DNA of 64,000 nt from Oscillospiraceae bacterium (GCA_022793685.1 JAAWDI010000011.1:121052-185051); one strand, 5' to 3'; numbered from the stretch's first letter, positions 52,314 to 62,133 are shown. Notes: generated by a model from the letters alone, not told the origin. Program-made: numbers and translations.

Positions 52314-55300
52314 TCATTCCACCGTTTTCAGCGATTCCACCATGTCAAGCTGCTTCAGCTTGCGGTGAGCGGCCAGATTGACCAGCAGGGAGAACAGGGC
52401 AGTCAGAACAGCGCCCAACAAGTAGCTCATGGGCTTTATCTGCCGGCCGAACATGACCATGTCCACCTCCACCGTGCCGATGAGGTACATAAGCAAGGCC
52501 TTGCCCAAAAACAGGCCGATGACCGCGCCCAAAATGGTGAGGATAATGTTCTCCCGATAAACATAGGAGGACAGCTCCCGGTCATAGAAGCCGAGTACCT
52601 TCAGGGTGGCAAGCTCCCGCATCCGCTCTGTGATGTTGATGTTGGTCAGGTTATAAAGCACCACAAAGGCCAGCGCCGCCGCCGAGATAATGATAACCAC
52701 CACGGCGTAATCCACGCTTTGGAGGCTATGCATCATGGTGTCCCGCAGAGTCGTGATGCGGGTCAGATTGGTCACGCCCGACAGGTTGACAAGCTGGGAG
52801 GCCAGCGCGTCCAAGGTCTCTTCGTTGGCATCGGGGCAGGCCACCCAGTAGGAGTTGTGTGCAGGCGGCTCCCCAAAAATCTGCTCGTACATGGTATCCG
52901 TGGTATAGATATAGTGCTGAACATAGTGCTCAATAATGCCGGTAACGGTGGCCTCATACCGTTCGTCTCCCGACACCAGGGTCAGCGAATCGCCCACGCC
53001 CACCCCCAGCATATTGGCGGTCTTTTCCGACAGGAGCACGCTGTCCTCCCCAAAGGGGACGGGGTCGTGGGAGACACGCTCCCGGAAGGTGCAAAAGCGC
53101 TCCAATGCGGCAGGCTCCTCGGCGGACACAACGGTCAGCGCCAGAGAGTAGCGGCTGGTTTCAGCGGTTACGGAGGTTTCCGTGCACAGCAGGTAGTCCT
53201 CCGCCGCGTCGCTTCCGTCCAGTACCCGAAGAAGCTCTTGATGCTCTGAGGGCGTCATGTCGTCCTCCACGGCGATGCTGACGTTTGAGTGGCTCAGCTC
53301 GTCATACTGAATATCCATGATTTCAAAGATGGAGTCCCGCAGACCAAAGCCGGTGACGATGAGAGCAGTACATCCAGCAATGCCCGCCAGCGTCATAATA
53401 AAGCGCTTTTTGTAGCGGAACAGGTTGCGCACCGTGACCTTCTGGTTGAAGGAAAACCGCTTCCACAGGGCGGGAAGGTATTCCAGCAGCACCCGCTTGC
53501 CCGCAGGCGGCGCTTTGGGCCGCATAAGCTGGGCGGGGGAGGCGGTCAAGACGCTGAGGCAGGCCGCCAGAGCGGACAGGGTGAGCACCGCGGTGGCTGC
53601 GGCCACCGAAAGGACGGCGGTGCCCGGCTGGGGCAGGAAGGTGATGGGCGGCAGGGCGTAAATGATGCACCATGCGTTGTAAATGATGAGGGGTATCATG
53701 GTGACGCCCAAAATCAGTCCGGCAATTCCACCCAAAAGACCGGCGGCAAAGCCGTACCCCACATATTTGAGGGCGATAGCGCCCTTTTCATAGCCCAGCG
53801 CTTTCATGCCGCCAATCTGCACCCGCTGCTCCTCCACCATGCGGGTCATGGTGGTGAGGCAGACCAGCGCGGCCACAAGGAAGAAGATAAGGGGGAACAC
53901 AGAGGCAAGGCCGGTCATGCGGTCGCCGTCCTGTCCAAAGGTGACAAAGCCGATGTTGGTGTTGCGGTCAAGGATATACCACTTGCAGTCCTCGATTTCA
54001 GCGATTTTCCGCTTGGCGTCGTTCAACTCCCGGCGTGCGTCGGAGAGCTTTTCTTCCGCCTCCTGTTTGGCGTCTTCAAACTCCGCAAGGCCGTTCCGGT
54101 ATTCCCGCTCGCCGTCCGTCAGCTTTTGATAGGCGTCCGCAAGCTCTGCTTCACCGTCTGTGATGGCGGTGGCCAAATCCAGTTTGGCCTGCTCCAAGTC
54201 GGCTTTGCCTGTTTCATACTCCGCAAGACCGTCCTCATATTGAGTCCAGCCGTCGTCCAGCTCGATGCGGGCATCCGCCATGACGGTTTCAGCGTCGTCC
54301 AATTCTACGCGGGCGTCGGCAAGCTGCGCCTCCGTTTCATCCAACTGCTTTTTGGCGTTGCTCAGTTCCGTCCATGCGCTGGACAGGGCGGCGGAACCGG
54401 CGTTCATCTGGGCCACGCCGCTCTCATATTGCGCCAGTCCGCTTTTGTATTCGGCCCAGCCGTCGTCCAACTGCTGCTTGGCGGCAAGAAGCTCGGCCGT
54501 AGAGCCTGGAATCCCCGCATCCGGCTGGGCGGCCTGCATACCGGAGAGAAGAAGGTCAAGGGTGCCGGAAAGAGCAGGCCCCTGCGCAGGGTCATGCAAG
54601 GCGTTGAAAAGAGCCTCGTCCGTATCAAAGGAAAAACCGTAGAAGGAGAGTGCTCCGCGGACGGTGGCGAGCAGCGTTTCAAAGCCCGCCTGCTGCTCGT
54701 CCAGCGTAGCCTTGGCGGCGTTCAGCTGCTCTGCGGCGGCGCGAAGCTGCGCCTGCCCGGCAGAAAGAGCCGCCGCTCCGCTCCGGTATTCAGCGAGACC
54801 GTCCTCGTATTGCTTGAGGCCTTCCTCATACAGTGTCCTGCCGCGCTCATAATCCGCAAGTCCCCGCTGATAGTCGAAAAGGCCGCTTTCATACTCTGTT
54901 TCGCTGTTGTTCAGGGTGGCCTTGGCGTCCCCAAGCTCTACAAAAGCGTCGGTCAGCTCCGCCTCGCCGTCGGCAATTTTTTGCTGGGCGTCCGCTATCT
55001 CCGTTTCAAAGGTGCTTTTTCCGTCGTAATATTCCCGCCAGCCGTCATCCAGCTCACGGCGGGCGTCCCGCAGCTCCCGCTCGGCGTCGGAGAGCTTTTC
55101 CTCCGCCTCCTGCTCTGCGTCCCGCAATTCGGTTTCCGCGTCCGCCAGTTTTTCGTTGGCCTCGCCCACCACCTCGTCATAGCGCCCGTCGGCCCGCTCG
55201 TCCCCAAGAGCGTCCATGGCGTCGGTTGTGGCGTCCATCAGGCCTTCGTACTCGTCGCTGTAAGAGTTAAGGGAGCGGGCGCCCTCTACGGAAGCGTACA

Positions 55301-55931
55301 GGTCGGTGTAATAATCGAGGGCATAGCTCTCCTCCGGCAGAAGGAGAAATGCGCCGACCCGTCCGGCGCCCAGCGTAGTGGTGCCCCGGTCGATGGAGAT
55401 ATACAGGGGGCTGTCGGCAAGGCCCACGATGGTGTATTCCTGATAGCGGAACGCGCCCTCCATATCCTCGCCGGGGTCAAGTGTCACCGAATCCCCGATT
55501 TTCAGGCCGTCAGTGAGAAGCCGGGCGTCCAGCAGGCACTCGTTGGGCTGTTCCGGCATACGGCCGTCCACCAACGCAGGCCGGTTCAGGCCGCCGGGCC
55601 GGTAGGAAAGGGTCTTGACAATCATGTCTCCGCTTTCCAGGGAAATCATCGCGTCCACCGTGTAAGCGCCCTCCGCCGTTTCGATGGAGTCAAAGGCCCC
55701 GACTGCGGCCACGTCGTCCTCCGTCAGGCCGAGGGTGGAGAGAATGTGAAGGTCCATGGTGTTGGAAACATCAAAGTAGCAGTCGGCGGAGTGCTTCATA
55801 TCAGGCGCTGCGGCCCGCAATCCGGAGAGAAACGCCACTGCCAGCGCCGACAGTAGAAAGAGGGAGAGGAACCGGCTTTTGGTGTTTTTGACTTCCCGCC
55901 ATGCGTCCGTCCAGACGCGGTTTTTAGCCAT
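52314..55931 (-). CDS. Large FtsX/MacB-type ABC transporter permease with coiled-coil ectodomain
   Basis: A 1205-aa permease. One membrane segment near the N-terminus (about residues 18-38), then an extracytoplasmic region of ~650 residues, then two FtsX-type permease cores (about 680-810 and 1080-1200) joined by a second MacB-like ectodomain. Residues ~240-640 hold repeated, charged helical units of the form DGxxxYxxGxxxY and ADAExELxDA, predicted to form a long coiled coil; the unit beginning EAEEKLSDA occurs at both ends of that region. The start at 55931 (MAKNRVWTDAW) has GGAG eight bases upstream. It pairs with the ATPase at 56275. The likely role is envelope mechanics or peptide/lipid export rather than import; the substrate is unknown. 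Confidence 0.88.
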   Translation of the reverse strand: MAKNRVWTDAWREVKNTKSRFLSLFLLSALAVAFLSGLRAAAPDMKHSADCYFDVSNTMDLHILSTLGLTEDDVAAVGAFDSIETAEGAYTVDAMISLESGDMIVKTLSYRPGGLNRPALVDGRMPEQPNECLLDARLLTDGLKIGDSVTLDPGEDMEGAFRYQEYTIVGLADSPLYISIDRGTTTLGAGRVGAFLLLPEESYALDYYTDLYASVEGARSLNSYSDEYEGLMDATTDAMDALGDERADGRYDEVVGEANEKLADAETELRDAEQEAEEKLSDAERELRDARRELDDGWREYYDGKSTFETEIADAQQKIADGEAELTDAFVELGDAKATLNNSETEYESGLFDYQRGLADYERGRTLYEEGLKQYEDGLAEYRSGAAALSAGQAQLRAAAEQLNAAKATLDEQQAGFETLLATVRGALSFYGFSFDTDEALFNALHDPAQGPALSGTLDLLLSGMQAAQPDAGIPGSTAELLAAKQQLDDGWAEYKSGLAQYESGVAQMNAGSAALSSAWTELSNAKKQLDETEAQLADARVELDDAETVMADARIELDDGWTQYEDGLAEYETGKADLEQAKLDLATAITDGEAELADAYQKLTDGEREYRNGLAEFEDAKQEAEEKLSDARRELNDAKRKIAEIEDCKWYILDRNTNIGFVTFGQDGDRMTGLASVFPLIFFLVAALVCLTTMTRMVEEQRVQIGGMKALGYEKGAIALKYVGYGFAAGLLGGIAGLILGVTMIPLIIYNAWCIIYALPPITFLPQPGTAVLSVAAATAVLTLSALAACLSVLTASPAQLMRPKAPPAGKRVLLEYLPALWKRFSFNQKVTVRNLFRYKKRFIMTLAGIAGCTALIVTGFGLRDSIFEIMDIQYDELSHSNVSIAVEDDMTPSEHQELLRVLDGSDAAEDYLLCTETSVTAETSRYSLALTVVSAEEPAALERFCTFRERVSHDPVPFGEDSVLLSEKTANMLGVGVGDSLTLVSGDERYEATVTGIIEHYVQHYIYTTDTMYEQIFGEPPAHNSYWVACPDANEETLDALASQLVNLSGVTNLTRITTLRDTMMHSLQSVDYAVVVIIISAAALAFVVLYNLTNINITERMRELATLKVLGFYDRELSSYVYRENIILTILGAVIGLFLGKALLMYLIGTVEVDMVMFGRQIKPMSYLLGAVLTALFSLLVNLAAHRKLKQLDMVESLKTVE

Positions 55932-55957
55932 GGTCATCTCTCCTTTCTGGTGTTAGT

Positions 55958-56272
55958 CTCCTTGTGCGGCATACCCTCGCGCTTCTGGGCACGCTTGCGC
56001 TGGGCGCATGGCCGGGTCGATAACCCCTCCGACTGCGCCGACAAACAGACCGCACGTTGTGCGCTCTTCGGTTTGCCGGCATTCGCTCCGGGGTCTATCT
56101 CCCCTATGCGCTTACGCGAGCGCTTCTATCTGTCACGCTCGGGTTGAGCCGCACGGCCAGTCGAATAATGCCGCCGACTGCGCCAAAAACCCAGTTGACC
56201 CTTCAGGTCACCTTGGGCTTTTGGCATCCGCTCTGGCATTATTCTCCTTGTGCGGCCTACCCTTGCGCTTCT
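55958..56272. repeat. Duplicated structured repeat in the ABC operon spacer
   Basis: The 337-bp gap between the two ABC genes is filled by two divergent copies of a ~140-bp unit plus a partial third. A 29-bp segment at 55958-55986 recurs at 56244-56272 with two changes. Each unit holds a long hairpin: arms 56019-56027/56090-56099 with inner GCCGACAAAC/GTTTGCCGGC (56037-56046/56071-56080), and GAATAATGCC/GGCATTATTC (56163-56172/56235-56244) with inner GCCAAAA/TTTTGGC (56182-56188/56219-56225). GACTGCGCC and GGCAT(T/C)CGCTC recur at matching places in both. No coding potential is evident. Confidence 0.75.
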
Positions 56273-56274
56273 TA

Positions 56275-56976
56275 TTACCACTCGATGTTTTCAACAGGCG
56301 TGGGCTGCTCATTGCGCACAAGACTGTCCACGGTGCCGTTTTTGATATGGATAACTTTGTCCGCCATAGGGGTGAGGGCGGTGTTGTGGGTGATAACAAC
56401 CACCGTCATGCCGTCGTGGCGGCAGGTGTCCTGTAAAAGCTTGAGAATGGATTTTCCGGTCACATAATCCAGCGCGCCGGTTGGCTCGTCGCACAGCAGG
56501 AGCTTGGGACGTTTAGCCAGTGCCCGGGCAATGGCCACCCGCTGCTGTTCGCCGCCGGAAAGCTGGGCGGGGAAATTATTCAGCCGGTCGCCCAGCCCCA
56601 CGTGCCGGAGGGTGTCTGCGGCATCCATGGGGTCCTTACAGATTTGAGCGGCCAGCTCCACGTTTTCAAGCGCGGTCAGGTTCTGCACCAGATTATAAAA
56701 CTGAAAAACGAAACCGATGTCATACCGCCGGTAGGTGGTAAGCTGCTTGGCGTTATATCCCGACACCAGCTTACCGTCCACCGTTATCTCGCCGGAGGTG
56801 CAGGCGTCCATGCCGCCCAGCAGATTCAGCACGGTGGTCTTGCCTGCGCCGGAAGGGCCGACAATGATGGCGAACTCGCCCTTTTCAATGTCGAAGCTCA
56901 CCTTGTCTGCCGCTTTAATGTGCACTTCGCCCATCACATATTCCTTAATCACGTCTTTAAGGGTGATATACGCCAT
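56275..56976 (-). CDS. ABC exporter ATP-binding protein (LolD/MacB type)
   Basis: A 233-aa ATPase. Walker [10 protein letters not shown] (about residues 40-48), Q-loop region [18 protein letters not shown], signature [19 protein letters not shown], Walker [13 protein letters not shown] and switch histidine VVITHN are all intact. The class is that of MacB/FtsE/LolD partners of FtsX-type permeases, which matches the permease downstream. It is the first gene of the operon and is divergent from the TetR gene. Confidence 0.95.
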   Translation of the reverse strand: MAYITLKDVIKEYVMGEVHIKAADKVSFDIEKGEFAIIVGPSGAGKTTVLNLLGGMDACTSGEITVDGKLVSGYNAKQLTTYRRYDIGFVFQFYNLVQNLTALENVELAAQICKDPMDAADTLRHVGLGDRLNNFPAQLSGGEQQRVAIARALAKRPKLLLCDEPTGALDYVTGKSILKLLQDTCRHDGMTVVVITHNTALTPMADKVIHIKNGTVDSLVRNEQPTPVENIEW

Positions 56977-57015
56977 AAAACCGCCTCCGTGTCTGCTATT
57001 TGACAGGTGTTGATT

Positions 57016-57097
57016 TTCTGTACAATCCTAATTATAATCAATAAGAGAAAGGATGCAATCATCAATCTGCCGCCGAATTGTCTAAAAATGTACAGAA
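57016..57097. promoter_or_regulatory. Candidate TetR operator half-sites
   Basis: TTCTGTACA (57016-57024) and its exact reverse complement TGTACAGAA (57089-57097) flank the ABC promoter in the divergent region. Repressor binding here is inference. Confidence 0.4.
57031..57058 (-). promoter_or_regulatory. Promoter of the ABC exporter operon
   Basis: Minus-strand TTGCAT (57053-57058) and consensus TATAAT (57031-57036), spacer 16. Confidence 0.65.
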
Positions 57098-57149
57098 ACG
57101 GCCGCTGTGTTGATTTATTAACAAAAAGCTTTAAAAAGGAGAGAGAACC

Positions 57150-57722
57150 ATGGGGCGCAAAGAGGATGACCGCCGTGTGCGGCGCACCCGTGCGTTACTG
57201 CGGCAGAGCCTGACAGGACTACTTCAGGAAAAGAGCCTGCGGGAAATTACAGTTAAGGAACTGACCGAGCGGGCGGATGTGAACCGTGGAACCTTTTACA
57301 GCCATTACGAGGACTTGAACGATATGATGGCTCAACTGGAAAATGAGCTGTTTGAGGAATTCGAGCAGGTGATTACCGCCTACCCCGCACGGGTGCTGCA
57401 AAAGGGAATACAGCCTATTCTGCGAGATGCGTTTTGCTTCATTGCCCGCAATGCCGACCTGTGTGCCACCCTGTTGCGGGATAAGGACAGTACGTTTTTA
57501 GAGCGCTTAAAGGTGATGGTATACCGGCAGGTGGAGGCGGAATGGGGCGCGCTTCATCAATTCCCGGATGAAAACGTGCAGCGGCGCGCGCTGGCTTTTT
57601 TTGTCGGCGGCGTGGTGGGCATCGTCCAAAGCTGGGCGGAAAGCGGTTGGCAGGACACACCGGAGGAACTGGCGCTGCTGGCAGACCAGTTGATGATGAA
57701 AGGCTTGGGGGAGAGCATATAA
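57150..57722 (+). CDS. TetR-family transcriptional regulator
   Basis: A 190-aa regulator. The N-terminal helix-turn-helix is RALLRQSLTGLLQEKSLREITVKELTERADVNRGTFYSHYEDLNDM; the C-terminal ~125 residues fit the TetR_C_7/AcrR-like ligand domain found next to Firmicutes exporters. AAGGAGAG is seven bases before the ATG. It is transcribed away from the ABC operon and most likely represses it and perhaps itself; an inverted pair of TTCTGTACA sites lies between them. Inducer unknown. Confidence 0.92.
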   Translation: MGRKEDDRRVRRTRALLRQSLTGLLQEKSLREITVKELTERADVNRGTFYSHYEDLNDMMAQLENELFEEFEQVITAYPARVLQKGIQPILRDAFCFIARNADLCATLLRDKDSTFLERLKVMVYRQVEAEWGALHQFPDENVQRRALAFFVGGVVGIVQSWAESGWQDTPEELALLADQLMMKGLGESI

Positions 57723-57744
57723 GGCGCATCCTCTGGCAATGAAC

Positions 57745-57780
57745 AAAAGGCGGACGGAGCAGTTGCTCCGTCCGCCTTTT
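57745..57780. terminator. Bidirectional terminator between tetR and yitT genes
   Basis: A perfect 17-bp stem (57745-57761 with 57764-57780) with a 2-base gap as loop centre and A/T runs at both ends, between converging genes. Confidence 0.9.
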
Positions 57781-57807
57781 AGTATGCCCAATCAAGGAGA
57801 AAAATGG

Positions 57808-58650
57808 TCACGCCCGTAAAAATCCTTTTCCGAAAATCTCGCTGGAGTTGGAGGCCATGACAAAAGCTGTGCTGTCAATGCTTTTGACATACCGCCGAAG
57901 CGCTACCGCCTGCATGGGAGAGAGGGCGCACAACAGCACATGGTGCTCTGTGCCGGCATAGGCGCCGACAGCGGACCATACGGTGGCGGAACGATGCAGG
58001 GTATGGATGATGAAGTCGCACACCTCGTCCCGCTTCATGGTGATGACAATTACGCTCTTGCGGCGGTTAAGGGACTCGATAACCGAATCCACCAGCACCG
58101 ACTTGAACAACAGACCCAGAATACAGAACAGGCCGGTCTCGATGTCGAACAAAAAGAGGGTGGAGGCGGCAATCACCACGTCGGAAATCAGCAGGGCCTT
58201 GCCGATGTCCAGAGCGGTGAACTTTTTCAAAATCATGGCCGCGATGTCAGTGCCGCCGGTGCTGGCCTCCAGATTGAAAAGGATAGCGGAGCCGAAGGCA
58301 GGCAGAATAACGGCGAAAAACAGCTCCAGCAGCTTTTGGCCGGTGAGGGGCGCGTGCATGGGGAACAACCACTCAAAGCCTTGCAGCAGAGCGGAATAGA
58401 GCAGAGAGCAGTACACTGTTTTCAAGCCGAACTTGCGGTTGAGCACAAGGAAGCCCAGCAGCAGAAACAGGATGTTGATGACAGAGCTGATGGTAGCGGG
58501 GGGAAAGGGCAGTGCTTTGCCCAGGAGAACCGAAAGGCCGGACACGCCGCCTGTGGAGAAATTGTTGGGGAACTTGAAAAAATAGACGCCGACGGCCACC
58601 AACAGAGTGCCGAGGGACATAAGCAGGAAGGATTTCAGTTTGTCTTTCAC
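57808..58650 (-). CDS. YitT family membrane protein (DUF2179)
   Basis: A 280-aa protein with five to six membrane segments (about 1-190) and a C-terminal cytoplasmic DUF2179 domain (about 195-280). Family patterns: FFKFPNNFSTGGVSGLSVLLG, ILFNLEASTGGTDIAAMILKKFT and the DUF2179 part SVIVITMKRDEVCDFIIHTLHR. YitT proteins are widespread in Firmicutes and of unknown function. The start ATG 58650 has AAGGGAGG upstream. It is monocistronic and divergent from xpt. Confidence 0.9.
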   Translation of the reverse strand: MKDKLKSFLLMSLGTLLVAVGVYFFKFPNNFSTGGVSGLSVLLGKALPFPPATISSVINILFLLLGFLVLNRKFGLKTVYCSLLYSALLQGFEWLFPMHAPLTGQKLLELFFAVILPAFGSAILFNLEASTGGTDIAAMILKKFTALDIGKALLISDVVIAASTLFLFDIETGLFCILGLLFKSVLVDSVIESLNRRKSVIVITMKRDEVCDFIIHTLHRSATVWSAVGAYAGTEHHVLLCALSPMQAVALRRYVKSIDSTAFVMASNSSEIFGKGFLRA

Positions 58651-58712
58651 AAGGGAGGCCCCCTTTCCTCGTCACAGTGTAGCAGAAAGGGAAAGAAGGT
58701 GCAAGAGCGGCA

Positions 58713-58741
58713 TAGACGAATGGCGAAAAATTTGTTATCAT
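58713..58741 (+). promoter_or_regulatory. Promoter of xpt
   Basis: TAGACG (58713-58718) and TATCAT (58736-58741), spacer 17. The leader is only ~25-30 nt, too short for a purine riboswitch. Confidence 0.5.
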
Positions 58742-58771
58742 AGGGAAAAAGAGAAGGGTGGTTGAGGCAAT

Positions 58772-59350
58772 ATGGGCTTTTCATTGTTGGAAGAGCGCAT
58801 CAGACGGGATGGTACGGTGCGGGGAACCGATATTTTAAAGGTGGACAAATTCCTCAATCACCAGATTGACGTGACCCTGCTGGAGGAGATTGGACTGGAA
58901 TTCCACCGGCGGTTTCGGGACGTCGGTGTGACCAAAATCTTGACCATCGAAGCGTCCGGCATCGCCATTGCCTGCTTTGCGGCCAAGGCTTTCGGTGTGC
59001 CGATGGTGTTCGCCAAGAAGAACAAGACCAAAAACATTGCCGGTGATATGTACACCGCTAAAGTGGAGTCCTTCACCCACGGAAAGGTCTATGACATTAT
59101 TGTGTCCAAAGACTTTCTCTTGCCGGAGGACAAGGTGCTTATCGTGGACGATTTCCTCGCCAACGGCGCCGCGCTGGATGGGCTTATCGCGTTGGTGCGT
59201 CAGGCTGGAGCCGAGGTAGTGGGCGCAGGCATCGCCATCGAAAAGGCCTTCCAGCCGGGAGGAGACCGCATCCGCGCCGCAGGGGTGCGGGTGGAGTCGC
59301 TGGCGCGGGTGGCCGCCATGGACGAGCAGGCGGGCGTTACCTTCTACTAA
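58772..59350 (+). CDS. xpt: Xanthine phosphoribosyltransferase
   Basis: A 192-aa purine-salvage enzyme (xanthine + PRPP to XMP). It starts MGFSLLEERIRRDGTV and has DILKVDKFLNHQIDV, TIEASGIAIACFAAKAFGVPMVFAKK and the PRPP-binding VLIVDDFLANGAALDGL. Length is that of Bacillus Xpt (194 aa). The weak ribosome site GAGG lies five bases before ATG. The usual G-box purine riboswitch of Firmicutes xpt and a pbuX partner gene are both absent here. Confidence 0.95.
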   Translation: MGFSLLEERIRRDGTVRGTDILKVDKFLNHQIDVTLLEEIGLEFHRRFRDVGVTKILTIEASGIAIACFAAKAFGVPMVFAKKNKTKNIAGDMYTAKVESFTHGKVYDIIVSKDFLLPEDKVLIVDDFLANGAALDGLIALVRQAGAEVVGAGIAIEKAFQPGGDRIRAAGVRVESLARVAAMDEQAGVTFY

Positions 59351-59363
59351 AGAACAAAAAAGG

Positions 59364-59396
59364 CCGCAGCCAGGCTTATGCCCGGCTGCGGTTTTT
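59364..59396. terminator. Bidirectional terminator inside the end of the P-ATPase gene
   Basis: CCGCAGCC (59364-59371) and GGCTGCGG (59384-59391) form the stem, with T runs on both strands. The last six codons and the stop of the P-type ATPase (59376) are within it. Confidence 0.88.
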
Positions 59397-61994
59397 GACT
59401 GCCTTGACGATTTCGCACACCAGCGTGGGGGCGAGGGACAGGAGAAAAACAGCCAGCCACTGCATTGGCAGCAGCGGCACCACGGAGAAAATACGCTGCA
59501 AGGGGCGGAGAGTGAGTACCAGCATCTGCATGATAAAGCCCACCGCAAAAGCCCGGTTCATAGCGGGGTTGGACAGCAGGCCAATGTGGAAAATGGAGTG
59601 CTCCTCGCTGCGCACGTCAAAGGCGTGGAACAGCTGGCAGATGGTAAGGGTGGCAAAGGCCATGGTGGTGGCGACCCCTTCCGCCGACTGGAGGGGTCCG
59701 GCCAGGCGGGTGCCGCCGAGGATAAAGGCCGCCAGCGTTACGCCGCCCACCAGCAGGCCCTGCCACAGCAGCCGGAAGGCAAAGGGGCCTGCGAACAGCT
59801 TTTCGTTGGCGGGGCGGGGCTTATGGCGCATCACGTCCTGCTCCACGCCCTCCAATCCAAGGGCGAGGGCGGGCAGGGAGTCGGTGACCAAATTCAGCCA
59901 CAAAAGCTGCACCGGCAGCAGGGGCATATGGGAAAAGCCAAGCAGGGTGGCGCAAAAAATGGTGACAATCTCCCCAATGTTGCACGATAACAGGTAGTGA
60001 ATGGCCTTTTTGATGTTAGCATAGACCCCCCGGCCCTGCTCCACCGCGCCTGCGATGGTGGAAAAGTCGTCGTCAGTGAGAATCATGTCGGCGGCTCCCT
60101 TGGCTACGTCGGTGCCTGTCAGGCCCATGGCGCAGCCGATGTCCGCCGCTTTCAGGGCGGGCGCGTCGTTCACGCCGTCCCCCGTCATGGCCACCACGTG
60201 GCCCCGCTTCTGCCATGCCCGAACAATGCGCATCTTGTGCTCCGGCGTTACGCGGGCAAAGACGGAGAACTTTTCAATGTCGGCCTCCAGCAGAGCTTGG
60301 GGCATAAAGTCCAAATCAGCGCCGGTAACGGCAAGGTCGCCCTCGTGGTAGATGCCAAGCTCCTTGGCCACCGCTACGGCGGTCAGCTTGTGGTCGCCGG
60401 TAATCATCACCGGCTTGACCCCCGCGCCGAGGCACTTGGCCACCGCCGCCTTGACCTCCTTCCGGGGCGGGTCCATCATGCCCAAAAGGCCGGCAAAAGT
60501 GAGGTCGCGCTCCAATTCCTCAGGGTCGAGCCGGACAGGGAGAGAGGGCAGGTCACGGTAGGCTACCGCAAGCACCCGCAAAGCGCGGCCGGCCATCTCC
60601 TCCCCCCGCTCTAAAACGTCCCGCCGCCGCTGGGAGGACAGCGCTCCGCCGCCGGGCAGGGAGATACACCGGGGCAGCAGCACGTCGGGCGCGCCCTTCA
60701 CCATCAGCCGCACGCCGCCGCCGGGCAGGGCGTGAAGGGTGGACATCCGCTTGCGCACAGAATCGAAGGGAAGCTCCCCCCGACGGGGCAGCTCCCGCAG
60801 TAAGTCCTGCTGGCACAGGCCATCCCGTGCGGCGGCCTCCACCAAGGCGGCCTCGGTGGGGTCGCCGGAGGCGGTGCGGCGGTTGTCGCCCAGTACCGCG
60901 TCAGAGCAGAGCGCACCGATGGTGAGGGCGGTGCTTCGCTGCCCCTCTTGGGGGACAAGGGACTCCACCACCGTCATACGGTTCTGGGTGAGGGTGCCCG
61001 TCTTGTCCGAACAGATGACGCTGGCGCAGCCTAATGTCTCCACCGCCGGAAGCTTTTTCACGATGGCGCTGCGCTTGGCCATCCGCTGAACGCCGAGGGC
61101 CAATACAATGGTGACGATGGCGGGTAAACCCTCCGGAATGGCGGCCACCGCCAGCGAAACGGCGGTGAGGAACATTTCCAGCATCCCCCGCCCCCATGCC
61201 AGACCCGCCCCGAACACCACGGCGCACACGCCCAGGCAGAGGGCGGACAGCGAGCGGGAGATTTCCGCCATTTTGCGCTGAAGGGGGGTTTCGGTGCTTT
61301 GTTCTGTGAGAAGCATTCCGGCGATGCGCCCCACCTCAGTGTCCATGCCGGTGGCTGTGACCACGGCACTCCCCCGACCTCCTGTGATGACGGTGGACGA
61401 GAGCACCATATTCACCCGGTCGGCTGCCGCCGCGTCCTCCGGCAAAAGGGCTTCCGCCTTTTTCTCCACGGGGAGGCTTTCGCCGGTAAGGGCGGACTCG
61501 TCGGCGGAAAGGGCGCTGCATTCCAACAGGCGGGCGTCGGCGGGGACGCGGTCGCCCGCTTCCAGCAGAATGATGTCGCCCGGCACCAGCTCTTCGGTAG
61601 ACAGATGGGCGCTTTTTCCGTCCCGGAGAACATGGGCCTTTGGAGCCGCCATGCGGCCCAAAGCCTCCAGCGCTTTTTCCGCGCTTTGCTCCTGCACGAT
61701 GGAAATGCAGGCGTTTACCACGATGATAACAAGGATGATGATAGCGTCTACCCATTCCTCGCCGCCGCTGGCAACGACGGACAGCACTGCCGCCGCCAGC
61801 AGCACTAAAATCATGGGGTCGCGAAGCTGGTCGAAGAAACGGAGGGGCAGGCTGCGCCCCGGCGGAGTGTCCAACGTGTTGGGGCCGTGGCGGTTCAGAC
61901 GTTCCGCCGCTTCCCGGCTGCTCAGCCCTGCGGTCTTATGTACCCCCAGCTCGCCGAGCACAGCCGCGGGGGATTCATGATGCCAACTGGTCAT
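59376..61994 (-). CDS. P2-type calcium-translocating P-type ATPase
   Basis: An 872-aa cation pump. Order: N-terminal cation-ATPase domain, membrane pair, actuator domain with TGES (170-173), PEGLP in M4 (287-291), phosphorylated aspartate D330 in [11 protein letters not shown], nucleotide-binding domain, hinge [20 protein letters not shown], and the C-terminal six-helix cation_ATPase_C domain. The PEGLP motif and C-terminal helices fit SERCA/PMCA-like Ca2+ exporters. Start at 61994 (MTSWHHESP) has GAAGGGAG about nine bases upstream; a 37-codon open extension is not conserved. It probably exports Ca2+ (or Mn2+). Confidence 0.94.
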   Translation of the reverse strand: MTSWHHESPAAVLGELGVHKTAGLSSREAAERLNRHGPNTLDTPPGRSLPLRFFDQLRDPMILVLLAAAVLSVVASGGEEWVDAIIILVIIVVNACISIVQEQSAEKALEALGRMAAPKAHVLRDGKSAHLSTEELVPGDIILLEAGDRVPADARLLECSALSADESALTGESLPVEKKAEALLPEDAAAADRVNMVLSSTVITGGRGSAVVTATGMDTEVGRIAGMLLTEQSTETPLQRKMAEISRSLSALCLGVCAVVFGAGLAWGRGMLEMFLTAVSLAVAAIPEGLPAIVTIVLALGVQRMAKRSAIVKKLPAVETLGCASVICSDKTGTLTQNRMTVVESLVPQEGQRSTALTIGALCSDAVLGDNRRTASGDPTEAALVEAAARDGLCQQDLLRELPRRGELPFDSVRKRMSTLHALPGGGVRLMVKGAPDVLLPRCISLPGGGALSSQRRRDVLERGEEMAGRALRVLAVAYRDLPSLPVRLDPEELERDLTFAGLLGMMDPPRKEVKAAVAKCLGAGVKPVMITGDHKLTAVAVAKELGIYHEGDLAVTGADLDFMPQALLEADIEKFSVFARVTPEHKMRIVRAWQKRGHVVAMTGDGVNDAPALKAADIGCAMGLTGTDVAKGAADMILTDDDFSTIAGAVEQGRGVYANIKKAIHYLLSCNIGEIVTIFCATLLGFSHMPLLPVQLLWLNLVTDSLPALALGLEGVEQDVMRHKPRPANEKLFAGPFAFRLLWQGLLVGGVTLAAFILGGTRLAGPLQSAEGVATTMAFATLTICQLFHAFDVRSEEHSIFHIGLLSNPAMNRAFAVGFIMQMLVLTLRPLQRIFSVVPLLPMQWLAVFLLSLAPTLVCEIVKAVKNRSRA

Positions 61995-62087
61995 GCCTTC
62001 AGGCTCCCTTCTGTATAACTGGAAGTTAATTCCAATCATACAACAGGGCACGTCCCACTTTTGGGGGAAAAATGGGGAAGAGAAAAA

Positions 62088-62125
62088 AATCCGCCTGTCC
62101 CGCATGAAGCGGGGCAGGCGGATTG
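62088..62125 (-). terminator. Terminator of the PrsA-like foldase gene
   Basis: A 16-bp stem (62089-62104 with 62109-62124, one mismatch, 4-base loop) followed on the minus strand by seven T. Confidence 0.9.
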
Positions 62126-62133
62126 GCTTTTAT

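Noticed and set aside
53289..55856. 855-codon open frame opposite the ABC permease gene
   Set aside because: Shadow of the repetitive permease coding sequence; low-complexity translation and no start signals.
58651..58771. Purine riboswitch upstream of xpt
   Set aside because: The space between promoter and start is too short and the conserved TATA...GGGT core is not present.
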